From contig JAABLG010000002.1 in assembly GCA_010604095.1 (NCBI GenBank), positions 158,533 to 222,532 on the forward strand: a stretch of 64,000 nt of DNA, in the 5' to 3' direction. Positions 24,112 to 34,843 of this stretch are shown piece by piece; positions within the stretch are counted from its first letter, which is position 1, and each line of letters starts with the position of its first letter. A program made the translations under genes and the position numbers. Source of the stretch: Streptococcus vestibularis. Lineage in GTDB: Bacteria > Bacillota > Bacilli > Lactobacillales > Streptococcaceae. The notes below the pieces were generated by a model. The model was not told where the DNA came from and searched no databases. It worked only from the letters and a program-made list of their open reading frames with translations.

Positions 24112-26781
24112 CTATACATGACGCCTACGAGTAGCTACTCCCGCAAGTCCAACCATCCCCAAACCTGCTAAGACGTAAACAGCTGTATCTGCTTCACCTG
24201 TTTGTGGTAGAGATGCTTGGTAGTCTGTTGCACCACGGCGATTTACCACTGCTTGTGTAGCTTCCACGGTAGCGTCTTGATTAGTAGAGACTTGTTCTAA
24301 CTTAGCTGATACTACATGAGCTTTCTCAACTTTTGGTGTTTTTTGGCTAATAGCTACTTGTGGTTTAGTTGCTACTACTGGTTTCACAGCTGGGTGATGT
24401 TGTTGCTCAGACTGGATTTCTGGCTTCAATTCAGGTTTTTTAGCTGGTTGCTCTACTTGTTTAGGAGCATCTACTTTGGTAACCTTAGTTCCAACATAAA
24501 CAACCTTTTCAACCATAGGTGTAACAACTTTAGTTTCACTTGATGTGATTTCCCCTGTTACAGGATCTAACTTATACGTAGTCGTTACTGTTGTGTAACC
24601 TCGTGAACCAACATGTTTGTCGTCTGCTTTTTCTACACCTTTATCAAGAGTTGCATCTTGAACATACTTGATAGCAGTAGGAATCACATCAGTAATAGCA
24701 GTTTTTGTCTTAGTTCCTTTAGTCACTACTTTATCAACAGCAGCAATATCAGATAAGACTTTTTCAACTGCTTCAGGTTTATTATCTTTCAAAACGTAGC
24801 TTGTGCGGATAACCTTTTCACCATTCTTACCACCAACTTCAGCAATATAACCAAAGTCCTTGCTGTCATCTGACTTATAGATAACTTTAAATGGTGTTGT
24901 TATTGTTTTTTCAGTAGGTTTAGCACCATAAACCACAAGACCATTTTGAACATCGGTTTTAGTGACAGTCTTGCTGTTTTTCATTGTAACTACAGCTGGG
25001 TCTTCGAAAAGCTTAGCGTATAACTTAGAATAGTAACCTGTCTCAGCTTCTGCAGTGAGTACTGGGCTATATGCTTCCGGGCTGTCGTATAAAAAATCTC
25101 CCTTAATTAACTTAATCGTATGGATTTTTCCATCTTTATCAGGACGATTAATATAGCGTTTAGGTTGGATACCAAAAATTCTTAGTTTAATGTACTCTCC
25201 TAAAGAATCTGCGAATGCTTCCATATTATTATCCCTTGTGTACTCCTCAACAACTTTATCTTTAAAGTAGGTATTATAGATTGCTTTAAATTCATCACTA
25301 TCAGAAAAACCAACAAGGTTTTTATCGCTAAGTCCAAGTAATTGATATCCGCTAGAAAAGTCAATTATATGAGATAATTCATGTAATACATTAGAAAACA
25401 TTACTCTAGGTTGAGTAACCGATACATTTGTTTTTTCAACAGCTAATTCTTTACCGTCCACTTCTTCTACTACATAAATAGGGTCAGTTAACTTACGGTA
25501 ATTTTTTAGTATAATATGCTTTGTATTCCCAAAGGCCGTTGCCCCAGCTGGAGTACCTTTATATGTTTTCTCTAATTGATTATCTGTTACAATCAATTTC
25601 AAAATATTTTGACGAATCGCAAGTGGTAATTTTTTTAGATTTGTTTCAAACTCTTCACGTTCTTCAGCGGTCATAGTTGGAGCAGTTGTGTAGTCAATTT
25701 TAGTTCCGTAATAACCTCTACTATTGTTATAGCGTTGTGTTATGGTATCAAATGCATTTTGAACAAATTGATAGTTTTTTTCTGCCCCATCATCCCATAA
25801 ATTACTACCTTGCTCTTGATCATTTTTTTTAATACGATTTGCCACATCTTGAGCACGCATAAAGGCTGCTTTGGCATCCGCATACATACCGTCAGTGATG
25901 TACTGACCAGAAAAATAACGTTTAATATCGTCAGAGTCGCTACTTTGAAGTGGTAAAATTTTTGAAAGGTATGAACCACTAGAAATATTATAAATTTTAC
26001 CAGCAACAGTATTGAAATATTTCATTTCGTCCGTCGCATCATAGTCAACTATGCCAGGATGAAATTTCGTTGGTTTATAATACTCCTGTGGTATAAACTT
26101 ATTCGTTTCCTTTGATACGACAAAAGCATACCCTGTTGATGCTAATTCACGAGGGGATTTCGCTGAATTCCTAAAATCGATTTTCTCCACCTCAGGAGTG
26201 AGATCCAAGTAAATCTTATCAATAACGATACGATCACTTGGGACTTCTTTACTGTTATCAATATGATAAAACTTCTCAGTCACATAACGGTTAGTGTCAT
26301 CTTTAACTCTTGGGTCAATAAGAGTGTCGAAGTCTGTTTGTTTAACTTCTGTTTTTTCTGTTGTCGTCGTTTGACCATCTTTAGCTTCTGAAACTACTTT
26401 AGTCACTCCAGCATCAAGATTTTCATCCAATCGATATTCCGTAGTTGCTTTAACAGTTTCTGTACTTGTTTTGCTATTCGTATCAACTCCTAGAAAAACA
26501 ACGTCTGATGATTGCTTAGAATCTGTTGTAGTAGTTGTCGATGTTGTAACAGATTCAACAGCTGGTGCACTAGCTGTTGTCACAGCTGTATTAGCCTCAG
26601 CAGGAGTTGATGTATTATCTCCTCCACTTGTAGCTACAAGCTCTGTAACTGGGTTCGTTGTTGTATCTACGCTATCCGCATGTACTACCAATGGAGTTCC
26701 TCCAATAATAGCCATTCCTAAAATAACAGAGCACAATCCAATTTTCTTTTTACGCAAAGAAAAAAGTTGCTTCTTTTTCAT
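24112..26781 (-). CDS. LPXTG-anchored zinc metalloprotease, ATLF-like
   Basis: An 889-residue surface protein. The N-terminus has the YSIRK-type signal (FSLRKKKIGLCSVILG) ending in VHADS. Low-complexity Thr/Ser regions follow. The catalytic core has HELSH at residues 467-471 and a downstream Glu521 in NMEAF, the zinc arrangement of anthrax-lethal-factor-like (ATLF) proteases. After a linker of Val/Thr-rich repeats come a Lys/Pro/Gln-rich wall-spanning region and LPQTG (residue 858), a hydrophobic segment and a basic tail for sortase anchoring. The substrate is unknown; ATLF relatives cut host or envelope proteins. Confidence 0.88.
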   Translation of the reverse strand: MKKKQLFSLRKKKIGLCSVILGMAIIGGTPLVVHADSVDTTTNPVTELVATSGGDNTSTPAEANTAVTTASAPAVESVTTSTTTTTDSKQSSDVVFLGVDTNSKTSTETVKATTEYRLDENLDAGVTKVVSEAKDGQTTTTEKTEVKQTDFDTLIDPRVKDDTNRYVTEKFYHIDNSKEVPSDRIVIDKIYLDLTPEVEKIDFRNSAKSPRELASTGYAFVVSKETNKFIPQEYYKPTKFHPGIVDYDATDEMKYFNTVAGKIYNISSGSYLSKILPLQSSDSDDIKRYFSGQYITDGMYADAKAAFMRAQDVANRIKKNDQEQGSNLWDDGAEKNYQFVQNAFDTITQRYNNSRGYYGTKIDYTTAPTMTAEEREEFETNLKKLPLAIRQNILKLIVTDNQLEKTYKGTPAGATAFGNTKHIILKNYRKLTDPIYVVEEVDGKELAVEKTNVSVTQPRVMFSNVLHELSHIIDFSSGYQLLGLSDKNLVGFSDSDEFKAIYNTYFKDKVVEEYTRDNNMEAFADSLGEYIKLRIFGIQPKRYINRPDKDGKIHTIKLIKGDFLYDSPEAYSPVLTAEAETGYYSKLYAKLFEDPAVVTMKNSKTVTKTDVQNGLVVYGAKPTEKTITTPFKVIYKSDDSKDFGYIAEVGGKNGEKVIRTSYVLKDNKPEAVEKVLSDIAAVDKVVTKGTKTKTAITDVIPTAIKYVQDATLDKGVEKADDKHVGSRGYTTVTTTYKLDPVTGEITSSETKVVTPMVEKVVYVGTKVTKVDAPKQVEQPAKKPELKPEIQSEQQHHPAVKPVVATKPQVAISQKTPKVEKAHVVSAKLEQVSTNQDATVEATQAVVNRRGATDYQASLPQTGEADTAVYVLAGLGMVGLAGVATRRRHV

Positions 26782-26811
26782 AATTTTCTCTCCTTTTAAC
26801 TTTATGTTAGA

Positions 26812-26840
26812 ATTTTACTCCCGGAATTTAAGAGTGTCAA
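26812..26840 (-). promoter_or_regulatory. Promoter of the LPXTG metalloprotease gene
   Basis: Minus strand: TTGACA (26835-26840), 17 nt, TAAAAT (26812-26817), then AAAGGAGAG and ATG. Confidence 0.8.
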
Positions 26841-27320
26841 GTATTTTTTGAAAATTTAAATCATTATTTCGAGTTGTTAAACCCCTTTAAAATAAGATTT
26901 TTCAAGATATTATAGAACTAGTATTATCATTTTATTATTATTAAGATTAGATTGATAATTAAAAAATAATTGTTTTTACACAATTTTAAAAATCGTAAAA
27001 CCATTACAATTCCAGTGATAATGTCAATGTATGTTCGTTTTATTTTCCTTTAATATTTTGAGAGTATAGAAAGCTAAACCTTCACACATTCATCATGATT
27101 TCTAATTTAAATTTTCTTAAAAGCATCCAAATAATTCTACTTTTTAAAAATAAAATTTGTATAAATAACGGTATATTTTTCACTAAATATTGAAAAATAC
27201 TCCTCATAAAAGATACCATCAACACATTTTAGTTCAAAATACATAAATACGACACACAAACTTAATATCATTTTATAAAGTAACTCAAAACTTTTAGAAA
27301 AGAAGCTCATAATATTCACA
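26841..27320. other. AT-rich intergenic stretch of about 500 nt
   Basis: Very AT-rich sequence between the protease promoter and the polA unit. The only open frame, about 60 codons at 27137-27319 on the minus strand, starts with GTG and has no ribosome binding site. I see no RNA gene or repeat in it. Confidence 0.5.
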
Positions 27321-27341
27321 CAAAATACTTAAACGCATCAA

Positions 27342-27372
27342 AAAAAGCCGGACCTCAGTCCAACTTTCATCT
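27342..27372 (-). terminator. Terminator after polA and the 38-residue ORF
   Basis: Minus strand: AGTTGGAC and GTCCGGCT form a stem with a 4-nt loop, followed by seven T. Confidence 0.85.
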
Positions 27373-27380
27373 TTCTAATT

Positions 27381-27497
27381 CTACTTAGTCATAAAGTAGG
27401 TGATAATCACCAATACTGCTACGATAGCTAGGACAACGGCTAGAAATCCCAACATATAACGCAAGAGAAAGTAGGTAAATGGAAAATTTTCTTTCAT
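27381..27497 (-). CDS. Small single-span membrane peptide, 38 residues, behind polA
   Basis: Three nt behind the polA stop: MKENFPFTYFLLRYMLGFLA, then a hydrophobic stretch, VLVIITYFMTK. There is one strongly predicted membrane helix and no clear ribosome binding site, so translation probably depends on coupling to polA. It is followed directly by the terminator. I do not recognise the family. Confidence 0.6.
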   Translation of the reverse strand: MKENFPFTYFLLRYMLGFLAVVLAIVAVLVIITYFMTK

Positions 27498-27500
27498 GTT

Positions 27501-30140
27501 TTACTTTGCCTCATACCATGTACGGCCGTCATTCTCATCTGCAATGAGTGGGACAGCGAGTTCGACTGCAGCTTCCATAGTTTCTTTAACCAAGGCTTTC
27601 ATGGCTACAAGTTCATCGTTTGGCACCTCAAGGACGATTTCATCGTGCACTTGGAGGAGCATTTTAGTTTTATACCCACCTTCTACCAAAGCCTTGTCTA
27701 AGTTAATCATAGCAATCTTGAGGATATCAGCAGCACTTCCCTGAATAGGCGAGTTGATGGCTGTACGCTCTGCGAAGTTGCGAACATTAAAGTTACGAGA
27801 ATTGATATCTGGCAACTCACGACGGCGATGGAAGAGGGTTTCTACATAACCCTTATCCTTGGCCTCACGAACCACATTATCCATATAGGCCTTGATACCA
27901 GGATAACGCTCAAAGTAGGTGTCGATATACTCCTTGGCCTTCTTACGGCTAATGCCAAGGTTGTTAGAAAGGCCGAAGTCAGAAATGCCATAAACGATAC
28001 CAAAGTTCACAGCCTTGGCGTTACGACGATCGTTAGGTGTGACATCCTCTGGCTTTTCAATACCAAAGACACGCATAGCTGTAGAGGTATGGATATCTGC
28101 CCCCTCTTTAAAGGCTGCAATCAAATGCTCATCTCCCGAAATGTGGGCAAGCACGCGCAACTCAATCTGTGAGTAATCCGAGCTTAAAAGTACTGCGTCC
28201 TCAGTCGATGGGACAAAAGCCTTACGGATGAGACGACCTTGCTCCAAGCGAACAGGGATATTTTGCAAGTTTGGATCCACTGATGAGAGGCGACCTGTCT
28301 GAGTTAGATCTTGCACATAACGTGTATGGATCTTGCCATCCTCAAGGATATAATCCTGAAGCCCCAAGACATAGGTAGACTGAAGCTTAGTGATTTGGCG
28401 GTACTCCAAAATCTTAGCTACGATTGGAGCAATTGGTGCCAAACGTTCAAGGACATCAACAGCTGTCGAGTAACCGGTCTTGGTTTTCTTAGTGTATTCC
28501 AAAGGTAGTCCCATCTTTTCGAAGAGGATGACACCCAACTGTTTTGGCGAGTTGATATTAAACTCTTCGCCCGCCATCTCATAGATTTCTTGGGTCAATT
28601 TATCGATGACTACTTGGTTTTCCACTGCCATCTCGTTAAGGGTTTGCCCCTTGACCTTAATACCAGCGATTTCCATCTTAGCTAGCACATTTGCCAGTGG
28701 TAACTCCATGTCAAAGAGAAGCTCTGATTGACCGTGTTCAGCCAATTTTTCAAGCATAACCGGTTTAGCAACCTGAAGGACCTTGACTTTTTTAGCTAGA
28801 TGGCTGAGCAAGACCTCTTTTTCAGGAACCGCACGCTTAGCTCCCTTGCCATAGACCACTTCATCTGTTTCCAACGGTAGGTCCGTATAGAGACGGGCAA
28901 TGGTTGACAATTCATTGTCTTCAACGGTTGATAGCAGATACTTGGCCAGACGTGCATCAAAATTAGCCGTAGGCAAGTCAATCCCTAAATGGCTCAAAAG
29001 CACCTTACTACGCTTGAAATCGTAGATATTAACAGCTTTTGAAAGAGCTGTCTGGAATGCCTCTGATTTGAGTAGGTCAGTATCTGTAGACGCATAAATC
29101 TGCTTGTCATTCCCCCAAGCAAAACCGATGATAGGTTCTGTGTGATAATTGTCACCAAGGATTTCAAAATAGAAGAAATCTTCAGAGCTAAAGTGATCTT
29201 CTGTCACTTGACTAGGCTCTGCGTAGGCCACATCAAAATCTTGTGGCACAGCCTCGCCACCTAGGGCATTTTTGAACTGAACAAAGCCCATTTCGTCATA
29301 AAAGGCTGCCAATTTTTCAAGGTCAGGTCCCGTAAAGGCCGTATCATCTAGGCCAATTTCAATAGGAGACTGGGTATCAATGGTCGCCAAGGTCTTAGAA
29401 AGGAAGGCCTGTTCCTTATCATTGATGAGATTTTCCTTCATTTTGGACTTCTTCATCTCATCAATATGCTCATAGATACCTTCAAGGGAACCGTGTTCCA
29501 AGAGGAGCTTGAGACCAGTCTTTTCACCAATCTTAGTAACTCCTGGAATATTATCGGACTTATCACCCATGAGAGCCTTAAGGTCGATGAATTGCGCAGG
29601 GGTAATACCCATTTTCTCCATGAGGTAGTCAGGTGTGAAGGCCTCAAACTCAGCCACACCTTTCTTCGAAATCTCAACGACAGTATTTTCATCAGTCAGC
29701 TGAATCAAGTCTTTATCCCCAGAGACAACAGTAATTTGATAGTCCTCACTGGTATTTTCAGCCATCTTAGCCAAGGTACCGATAATGTCGTCTGCCTCGT
29801 ACTGAGCCAGATCATAATAGGCGATACCACGTGCAGCCAACATCTCACGGATATAAGGGAACTGCTCACGGAATTCCTCTGGAGTCTTGGCACGACCAGC
29901 CTTATAGTCCGCAAACATCTCTGTACGGAAAGTTGTTTTCCCAGCATCAAAGGCTACCAAAACATGAGTCGGTTGGATACGCTCAAGCAGGTTGTCCAAC
30001 ATAAGGTGGAAACCGTAGATAGCATTGGTATGAAGGCCATTATTGTTACGAAAACGGTCAATTTGATTATAAAGTGCGAAAAAAGCACGAAAGGCAACGG
30101 ATGAACCGTCAATTAGGAGTAATTTTTTCTGATTAGTCAT
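27501..30140 (-). CDS. polA: DNA polymerase I
   Basis: The repair and Okazaki-fragment polymerase (879 residues). The N-terminal 5'-3' exonuclease domain begins LLLIDGSSVAFRAFFAL; the middle 3'-5' exonuclease-like domain lacks the DxE motif (it reads FYFEILGD) and is probably inactive, as in Gram-positive relatives; the C-terminal polymerase domain contains DYSQIELRV, RRNAKAVNFGIVYG and VHDEIVLEVP. The -10 (TATAAT, 30147-30152) ends 6 nt before the ATG with no ribosome binding site, so the mRNA is probably leaderless. Confidence 0.97.
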   Translation of the reverse strand: MTNQKKLLLIDGSSVAFRAFFALYNQIDRFRNNNGLHTNAIYGFHLMLDNLLERIQPTHVLVAFDAGKTTFRTEMFADYKAGRAKTPEEFREQFPYIREMLAARGIAYYDLAQYEADDIIGTLAKMAENTSEDYQITVVSGDKDLIQLTDENTVVEISKKGVAEFEAFTPDYLMEKMGITPAQFIDLKALMGDKSDNIPGVTKIGEKTGLKLLLEHGSLEGIYEHIDEMKKSKMKENLINDKEQAFLSKTLATIDTQSPIEIGLDDTAFTGPDLEKLAAFYDEMGFVQFKNALGGEAVPQDFDVAYAEPSQVTEDHFSSEDFFYFEILGDNYHTEPIIGFAWGNDKQIYASTDTDLLKSEAFQTALSKAVNIYDFKRSKVLLSHLGIDLPTANFDARLAKYLLSTVEDNELSTIARLYTDLPLETDEVVYGKGAKRAVPEKEVLLSHLAKKVKVLQVAKPVMLEKLAEHGQSELLFDMELPLANVLAKMEIAGIKVKGQTLNEMAVENQVVIDKLTQEIYEMAGEEFNINSPKQLGVILFEKMGLPLEYTKKTKTGYSTAVDVLERLAPIAPIVAKILEYRQITKLQSTYVLGLQDYILEDGKIHTRYVQDLTQTGRLSSVDPNLQNIPVRLEQGRLIRKAFVPSTEDAVLLSSDYSQIELRVLAHISGDEHLIAAFKEGADIHTSTAMRVFGIEKPEDVTPNDRRNAKAVNFGIVYGISDFGLSNNLGISRKKAKEYIDTYFERYPGIKAYMDNVVREAKDKGYVETLFHRRRELPDINSRNFNVRNFAERTAINSPIQGSAADILKIAMINLDKALVEGGYKTKMLLQVHDEIVLEVPNDELVAMKALVKETMEAAVELAVPLIADENDGRTWYEAK

Positions 30141-30146
30141 AGGTTT

Positions 30147-30155
30147 ATTATAGCA
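30147..30155 (-). promoter_or_regulatory. Leaderless extended -10 promoter of polA
   Basis: TGCTATAAT (minus strand) ends 6 nt before the polA ATG. Confidence 0.65.
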
Positions 30156-30298
30156 TAGATGAGAGCATTGGTTTTAATTGAAAATCTCTTATTTTAGGGA
30201 GACTCTTTTGTAAAAATAGCTAGTCAACATCTGATGACAAAAGTCCGCCCATAAAACGACCTCAGGCATTTCCCACCTCCACGCCCCATAGGCAAATG

Positions 30299-30314
30299 TG
30301 CTATAATAGAAGCT
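30299..30314 (+). promoter_or_regulatory. Leaderless extended -10 promoter of mutS2
   Basis: TGCTATAAT ends at 30307, 7 nt before the ATG at 30315. Confidence 0.65.
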
Positions 30315-32663
30315 ATGAACACAAAGATTTTAGACCAATTAGAATTTAACAAGGTCAAGGACCAGTTCACAGAATACCTGCAGACCGAACAGGCTCAGGC
30401 GGAGTTACGTAACTTGGTGCCTATGACCAATCCAGAAAGAATTCAAAATCAATTTACAGAAATTCAAGAAATGGCAGAGATTTTCGTAGAGCACCATAGC
30501 TTTGCCATTGGTAGCTTGCGAGATATTTCTGAGCCCTTGCGTCGCTTAGAGCTAGATGCTGACCTCAACATTCATGAGCTCATTGCTATCAAGAGGGTGC
30601 TACAAGCTTCAGCTGACCTAGGTCGTTTCTACGCTGACCTTGAAAATGTAGAGCTCATCGCCCTTAAACGTCTTTTTGATAAGATTGAAGCCTTCCCAAG
30701 TCTACAAGGCAGTCTTCAGAGCATCAATGACGGTGGTTTTATTGAGCATTTTGCTAGCCCAGAGTTGCAAAATATTCGTCGCCAACTTAAATCTTGTGAT
30801 GATGCCATTCGCCAGACCTTGCAAGACATTCTCAAGAAATCTGGCCACATGTTGGCTGAGAGTTTGATTGCTAGTCGTAACGGTCGTTCGGTGCTTCCTG
30901 TCAAAAACACCTACCGTAACCGTATTGCTGGAGTTGTGCATGACATCTCAAGCTCTGGAAACACAGTATATATCGAGCCACGCGCCGTTATCCAGCTTAA
31001 CGAAGAAATTACACAATTACGTGCAGACGAACGCCACGAGATGGCCCGCATCCTGCATGAACTGTCTGACCAACTCCGTCCACAAGCGACTGCTATCGCC
31101 AACAACGCTTGGATTTTGGGCCACATGGATTTCATTCGAGGAAAATACCTCTATCTCCATGATAAAAAAGCGGTTATTCCAAAGATTAGTGACAACCAAA
31201 CACTACAACTACTTAACGTTCGTCACCCTCTTTTGGTCAATCCTGTAGCCAACGATTTGCACTTTGATGAGGACCTTACGGCCATTGTCATCACAGGTCC
31301 CAATACTGGTGGTAAAACGGTCATGCTTAAAACGCTAGGACTAGCACAACTAATGGCTCAATCTGGTCTACCAATTTTAGCTGATAAGGGCAGCCGTGTC
31401 GCCATTTTCCAAGAGATTTTTGCGGATATCGGAGATGAACAGTCTATCGAACAGAGTTTGTCAACATTCTCTAGTCACATGACCCACATTGTTGAGATTC
31501 TGAATGCTGCCAACAGTAACAGTCTGGTCTTGGTCGATGAGCTTGGGGCTGGTACCGACCCTCAGGAAGGGGCTAGTCTAGCCATGGCAATCCTAGAGCA
31601 CCTCCGTTTGAGCCAGATTAAGACCATGGCTACTACTCACTATCCTGAGCTTAAGGCCTATGGGATTGAGACGCAACATGTGGAAAATGCCAGCATGGAG
31701 TTTGACACAGCGACTTTAAGTCCTACCTATCGTTTTATGCAAGGGGTTCCTGGTCGTTCTAATGCCTTTGAAATTGCTCGACGCCTCGGTTTGAATGAGA
31801 TTATTGTCAAGGAGGCAGAAAACCTCACGGATACTGATAGTGATGTCAACCGTATCATCGAGCAACTTGAGGCCCAAACTGTGGAAACACAAAAACGTCT
31901 GGAACACATCAAGGACGTTGAGCAAGAGAACCTTAAATTCAACCGTGCGGTTAAGAAACTCTATAATGAATTCTCCCATGAGTACGACAAGGAACTCGAA
32001 AAAGCTCAAAAAGAAATTCAGGATATGGTTGATACAGCTTTGGCTGAGAGCGATAGTATTCTCAAAAATCTCCATGATAAGAGTCAACTCAAGCCTCATG
32101 AAGTTATCGATGCCAAAGGAAAACTCAAGAAACTTGCCCCACAAGTGGACCTCTCTAAGAATAAGGTCCTTCGTAAGGCTAAGAAAGAAAAGGCTGCGCG
32201 TGCCCCTCGTGTTGGAGATGATATCATCGTTACCGCCTATGGTCAACGTGGTACTCTTACCAGTCAGACCAAAAATGGTAACTGGGAAGCTCAAGTAGGT
32301 CTCATCAAGATGACACTCAAAGCGGATGAATTCACTCTGGTTCGTGCCCAAGCTGAAGCCCAACAACCTAAGAAGAAACAGATTAACGTGGTTAAAAAAG
32401 CCAAGAAGGCATCTGGTGGTCCTCGTGCCCGTCTAGACCTTCGTGGGAAACGTTACGAAGAAGCTATGCAAGAGCTTGATGCCTTTATTGACCAAGCCCT
32501 ACTTAATAACATGAGTCAGGTGGACATCATCCACGGTATTGGTACAGGTGTTATCCGTGATGCTGTTACCAAATATCTCCGCCGTCATCGCCATGTTAAA
32601 AGTTTTGAATATGCCCCACAAAGTGCCGGTGGTTCTGGATGTACCATTGCAACTCTAGGGTAA
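30315..32663 (+). CDS. mutS2: Endonuclease MutS2
   Basis: A 782-residue MutS paralogue: lever and clamp helices, ATPase domain (Walker [15 protein letters not shown], Walker [14 protein letters not shown]) near residues 325-420, a coiled coil (about 510-620), and a C-terminal Smr domain ([26 protein letters not shown]). MutS2 is implicated in recombination suppression and in rescue of collided ribosomes. The gene is divergent from polA. The -10 box ends 7 nt before ATG, so the message is probably leaderless. Confidence 0.96.
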   Translation: MNTKILDQLEFNKVKDQFTEYLQTEQAQAELRNLVPMTNPERIQNQFTEIQEMAEIFVEHHSFAIGSLRDISEPLRRLELDADLNIHELIAIKRVLQASADLGRFYADLENVELIALKRLFDKIEAFPSLQGSLQSINDGGFIEHFASPELQNIRRQLKSCDDAIRQTLQDILKKSGHMLAESLIASRNGRSVLPVKNTYRNRIAGVVHDISSSGNTVYIEPRAVIQLNEEITQLRADERHEMARILHELSDQLRPQATAIANNAWILGHMDFIRGKYLYLHDKKAVIPKISDNQTLQLLNVRHPLLVNPVANDLHFDEDLTAIVITGPNTGGKTVMLKTLGLAQLMAQSGLPILADKGSRVAIFQEIFADIGDEQSIEQSLSTFSSHMTHIVEILNAANSNSLVLVDELGAGTDPQEGASLAMAILEHLRLSQIKTMATTHYPELKAYGIETQHVENASMEFDTATLSPTYRFMQGVPGRSNAFEIARRLGLNEIIVKEAENLTDTDSDVNRIIEQLEAQTVETQKRLEHIKDVEQENLKFNRAVKKLYNEFSHEYDKELEKAQKEIQDMVDTALAESDSILKNLHDKSQLKPHEVIDAKGKLKKLAPQVDLSKNKVLRKAKKEKAARAPRVGDDIIVTAYGQRGTLTSQTKNGNWEAQVGLIKMTLKADEFTLVRAQAEAQQPKKKQINVVKKAKKASGGPRARLDLRGKRYEEAMQELDAFIDQALLNNMSQVDIIHGIGTGVIRDAVTKYLRRHRHVKSFEYAPQSAGGSGCTIATLG

Positions 32664-32673
32664 GCAATATAAG

Positions 32674-32704
32674 AAAGACTGAGACACTATGTCCAGTCTT
32701 TTTC
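32674..32704 (+). terminator. Terminator after mutS2
   Basis: AAGACTG and CAGTCTT with an inner GACA/GTC pair form a stem followed by T residues. Confidence 0.85.
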
Positions 32705-32724
32705 ATACGCTCCAAATCCAGTAA

Positions 32725-32766
32725 CAAAAAAAAGGCTCCCTCAATCAAGGAAGACTTCTTTTTTCT
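32725..32766. terminator. Terminator overlapping the cvpA stop
   Basis: A run of A and T flanks an imperfect stem (AAGGCTCCC/GGAAGACTT). It serves the minus-strand cvpA unit. Confidence 0.65.
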
Positions 32767-33307
32767 ATATCACACTGGTCCACAAGTGCTGGATGATTTG
32801 ACTCACTGGAAAATAGTAATTAATCAAAAAACGTAATACCCAACTTGATGACAGGAGTGTTTGGATGTTGTTCATAGGCACAGTTGCAAGAATGTTACCT
32901 AACATGGTCACGGGAACAAGGCTCACCAATGAAGCCAAGACACCACCTACCACTTGGTAACGTCTCTGGTCAAGTCGCTCAATTCTCACAAAATGAAAGA
33001 AAATCCCAAGAAAACGCAAACCATAATAAGCCACACAGTAGATGGCGAAATAAGCGACACCAGCATAGTAGACACGGTCAAGTGAAAAAATATTCTGGTC
33101 TGTAAAGAAAGCTATGCTAGCATCCCTAGTCGGATTGGTATAAGGTACCCAAAGATTAATAGCCTCGCCTAGCGGTTGATAAAAATAAGCAGCCACACCC
33201 ATGGCGATAATGACTGAAACCACATAATAGGCTTGCATAAAGAGACCACGACGGTAGCCAATGTAAAAATTCCAAGCTACAATGGCTAAGACAAGAAGCC
33301 CAATCAT
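32765..33307 (-). CDS. CvpA family membrane protein
   Basis: A 180-residue membrane protein with four hydrophobic helices (MIGLLVLAIVAWNFYIGYRRG...). It matches the CvpA family, whose Escherichia member affects colicin V production; the function in streptococci is unclear. It overlaps the upstream zapA-like gene by 4 nt (ATGA) and is cotranscribed with it. Confidence 0.85.
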   Translation of the reverse strand: MIGLLVLAIVAWNFYIGYRRGLFMQAYYVVSVIIAMGVAAYFYQPLGEAINLWVPYTNPTRDASIAFFTDQNIFSLDRVYYAGVAYFAIYCVAYYGLRFLGIFFHFVRIERLDQRRYQVVGGVLASLVSLVPVTMLGNILATVPMNNIQTLLSSSWVLRFLINYYFPVSQIIQHLWTSVI

Positions 33308-33615
33308 GCGTCATCCCCATTACGCTTAGCCGTTGCTTTGCCTTTTAGTTGTTCGAGTTGCTTAGCTCTTAGGATTTCCAACTCTTTTTCCATATCTTCC
33401 ACTTGGATTTCACGTTCTAATTGCGTTGACAATGAATTAATAGCCATTAAAATAGCGATGGTTTCATTGTCAGCCTTTTTCATCTGCTCCTTGATAATAT
33501 TATATTTTTCATGAGCAACACGCTCTACTTCTTCCATGAATAGATTATCCTTGTCAGTCGTTAGCGTCAGTTTTTTCTCTCCAAAATGAAATTTGTAACG
33601 GTTTTTACTTGCCAT
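33304..33615 (-). CDS. zapA: ZapA-like cell-division protein
   Basis: A 103-residue mostly helical protein. The N-terminal segment (KNRYKFHFGEKKLTLTTD) and the helical C-terminus with coiled-coil heptads (LSTQLEREIQVEDMEKELEIL) fit ZapA-like proteins that bind FtsZ. It precedes cvpA in an overlapping pair. The identification is by pattern, so confidence is moderate. Confidence 0.75.
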   Translation of the reverse strand: MASKNRYKFHFGEKKLTLTTDKDNLFMEEVERVAHEKYNIIKEQMKKADNETIAILMAINSLSTQLEREIQVEDMEKELEILRAKQLEQLKGKATAKRNGDDA

Positions 33616-33934
33616 TTGCTTATTAACTGCCTAATTAATGGTGGTCATAGATTGTCCACCGCAGCTTCTCCTTACTTATTAGTGTAGTAGATTTCCTTCT
33701 TACCGAACAAGATTTATACACTTGCCTTGGGGCGTATTTGATACTCAAATGCCAGACACTCTTTTACAATTTAGAAAAAAAGGCAAAAATCGGCATTCTC
33801 TTTTTAATCATTATATCCTAAATTTTAACTTTCGTAAATTTTAGACTTTGCACTTCCCCAGAAAAATCATTTTTCAAGACTTAGTCCCTGTAAAATATCT
33901 GCCAATTCTCCTTTTTTGTGCTAAAATAGATTCC
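33616..33934. other. Intergenic stretch with rnhC promoter
   Basis: About 320 nt between the divergent zapA-like and rnhC genes. It contains the rnhC -10 (TAAAAT, 33922-33927). No other gene or RNA was seen. Confidence 0.6.
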
Positions 33935-34825
33935 ATGGGCACAATCGTATTAAAAATGACAGCAAAGCAGATTTCAACACTTCAGAAAGACCTGGCAAGC
34001 TATGCGACTGCGACTAACAATCCCTATGCTAGTTTTTCAGCCAAGGTCAATGGCACAAGTGTTATTGCCTATACTTCAGGTAAGGTAACCTTCCAGGGTG
34101 CTAAACCAGAGGTTCTAGCTAGCCGTTTTGGCTACCAAGCTGAGCCTAAGCAGTCACCTGAAGGGCAAAATCTAGCCCTAATTGGATCAGACGAAGTGGG
34201 AAATGGCTCCTATTTTGGTGGACTAGCGGTCGTAGCTAGTCTAGTGACACCAGCCGACCATGCTTTATTGAAGTCCTTGGGGGTCGATGATTCTAAAAAT
34301 CTCAATGATAGCAAGATTCGTCAGCTTGCCCCGCTCTTGGAGGAGAAGATTCCTCACAAGGCACTACTACTTTCACCCCAGAAGTACAATGAAGTGGTAG
34401 GAGACGGCAAGGCACACAATGCTGTATCAGTCAAAGTAGCCCTCCACAATCAAGCTATTTTCCTACTGTTACAAGCAGGAGCGAAACCAGATAAGATTGT
34501 CATCGATGCTTTTACCAGTGAGAAAAATTATCAAAAATACCTTAAGAAGGAGCGCAATCGCTTTGACAATCCCATCACCTTAGAAGAGAAAGCTGAAGGC
34601 AAATACCTAGCTGTGGCGGTAAGTTCTATCATCGCTCGCAATCTCTTCCTGGAAAATCTGGATAAACTCAGCCAAGAAGTGGGCTATACCCTGCCTTCGG
34701 GAGCAGGAACCAAGTCCGATCAGGTCGCTGCCAAGCTCCTACAAGCATATGGAGATCAGGCTCTCCAAGCAACTGCTAAATATCATTTCGCCAATACTAA
34801 AAAAGCCTACCAACGCTTAAAATAA
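33935..34825 (+). CDS. rnhC: Ribonuclease HIII
   Basis: A 296-residue enzyme that removes RNA from RNA-DNA hybrids. It has the N-terminal TBP-like domain (to about residue 85) and the catalytic domain with [14 protein letters not shown], in which the DE motif identifies HIII; further acidic residues are in VDDSKNLND and VIDAFTSE. The ATG at 33935 is chosen because the extended -10 TGCTAAAAT ends 7 nt before it; a longer frame would start upstream of that promoter. Confidence 0.93.
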   Translation: MGTIVLKMTAKQISTLQKDLASYATATNNPYASFSAKVNGTSVIAYTSGKVTFQGAKPEVLASRFGYQAEPKQSPEGQNLALIGSDEVGNGSYFGGLAVVASLVTPADHALLKSLGVDDSKNLNDSKIRQLAPLLEEKIPHKALLLSPQKYNEVVGDGKAHNAVSVKVALHNQAIFLLLQAGAKPDKIVIDAFTSEKNYQKYLKKERNRFDNPITLEEKAEGKYLAVAVSSIIARNLFLENLDKLSQEVGYTLPSGAGTKSDQVAAKLLQAYGDQALQATAKYHFANTKKAYQRLK

Positions 34826-34843
34826 TCCTGAAAGGCCTTAACT

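Noticed and set aside
27137..27319. Open frame of 60 codons in the AT-rich gap
   Set aside because: It starts with GTG, has no ribosome binding site and has AT-rich low-complexity codons.
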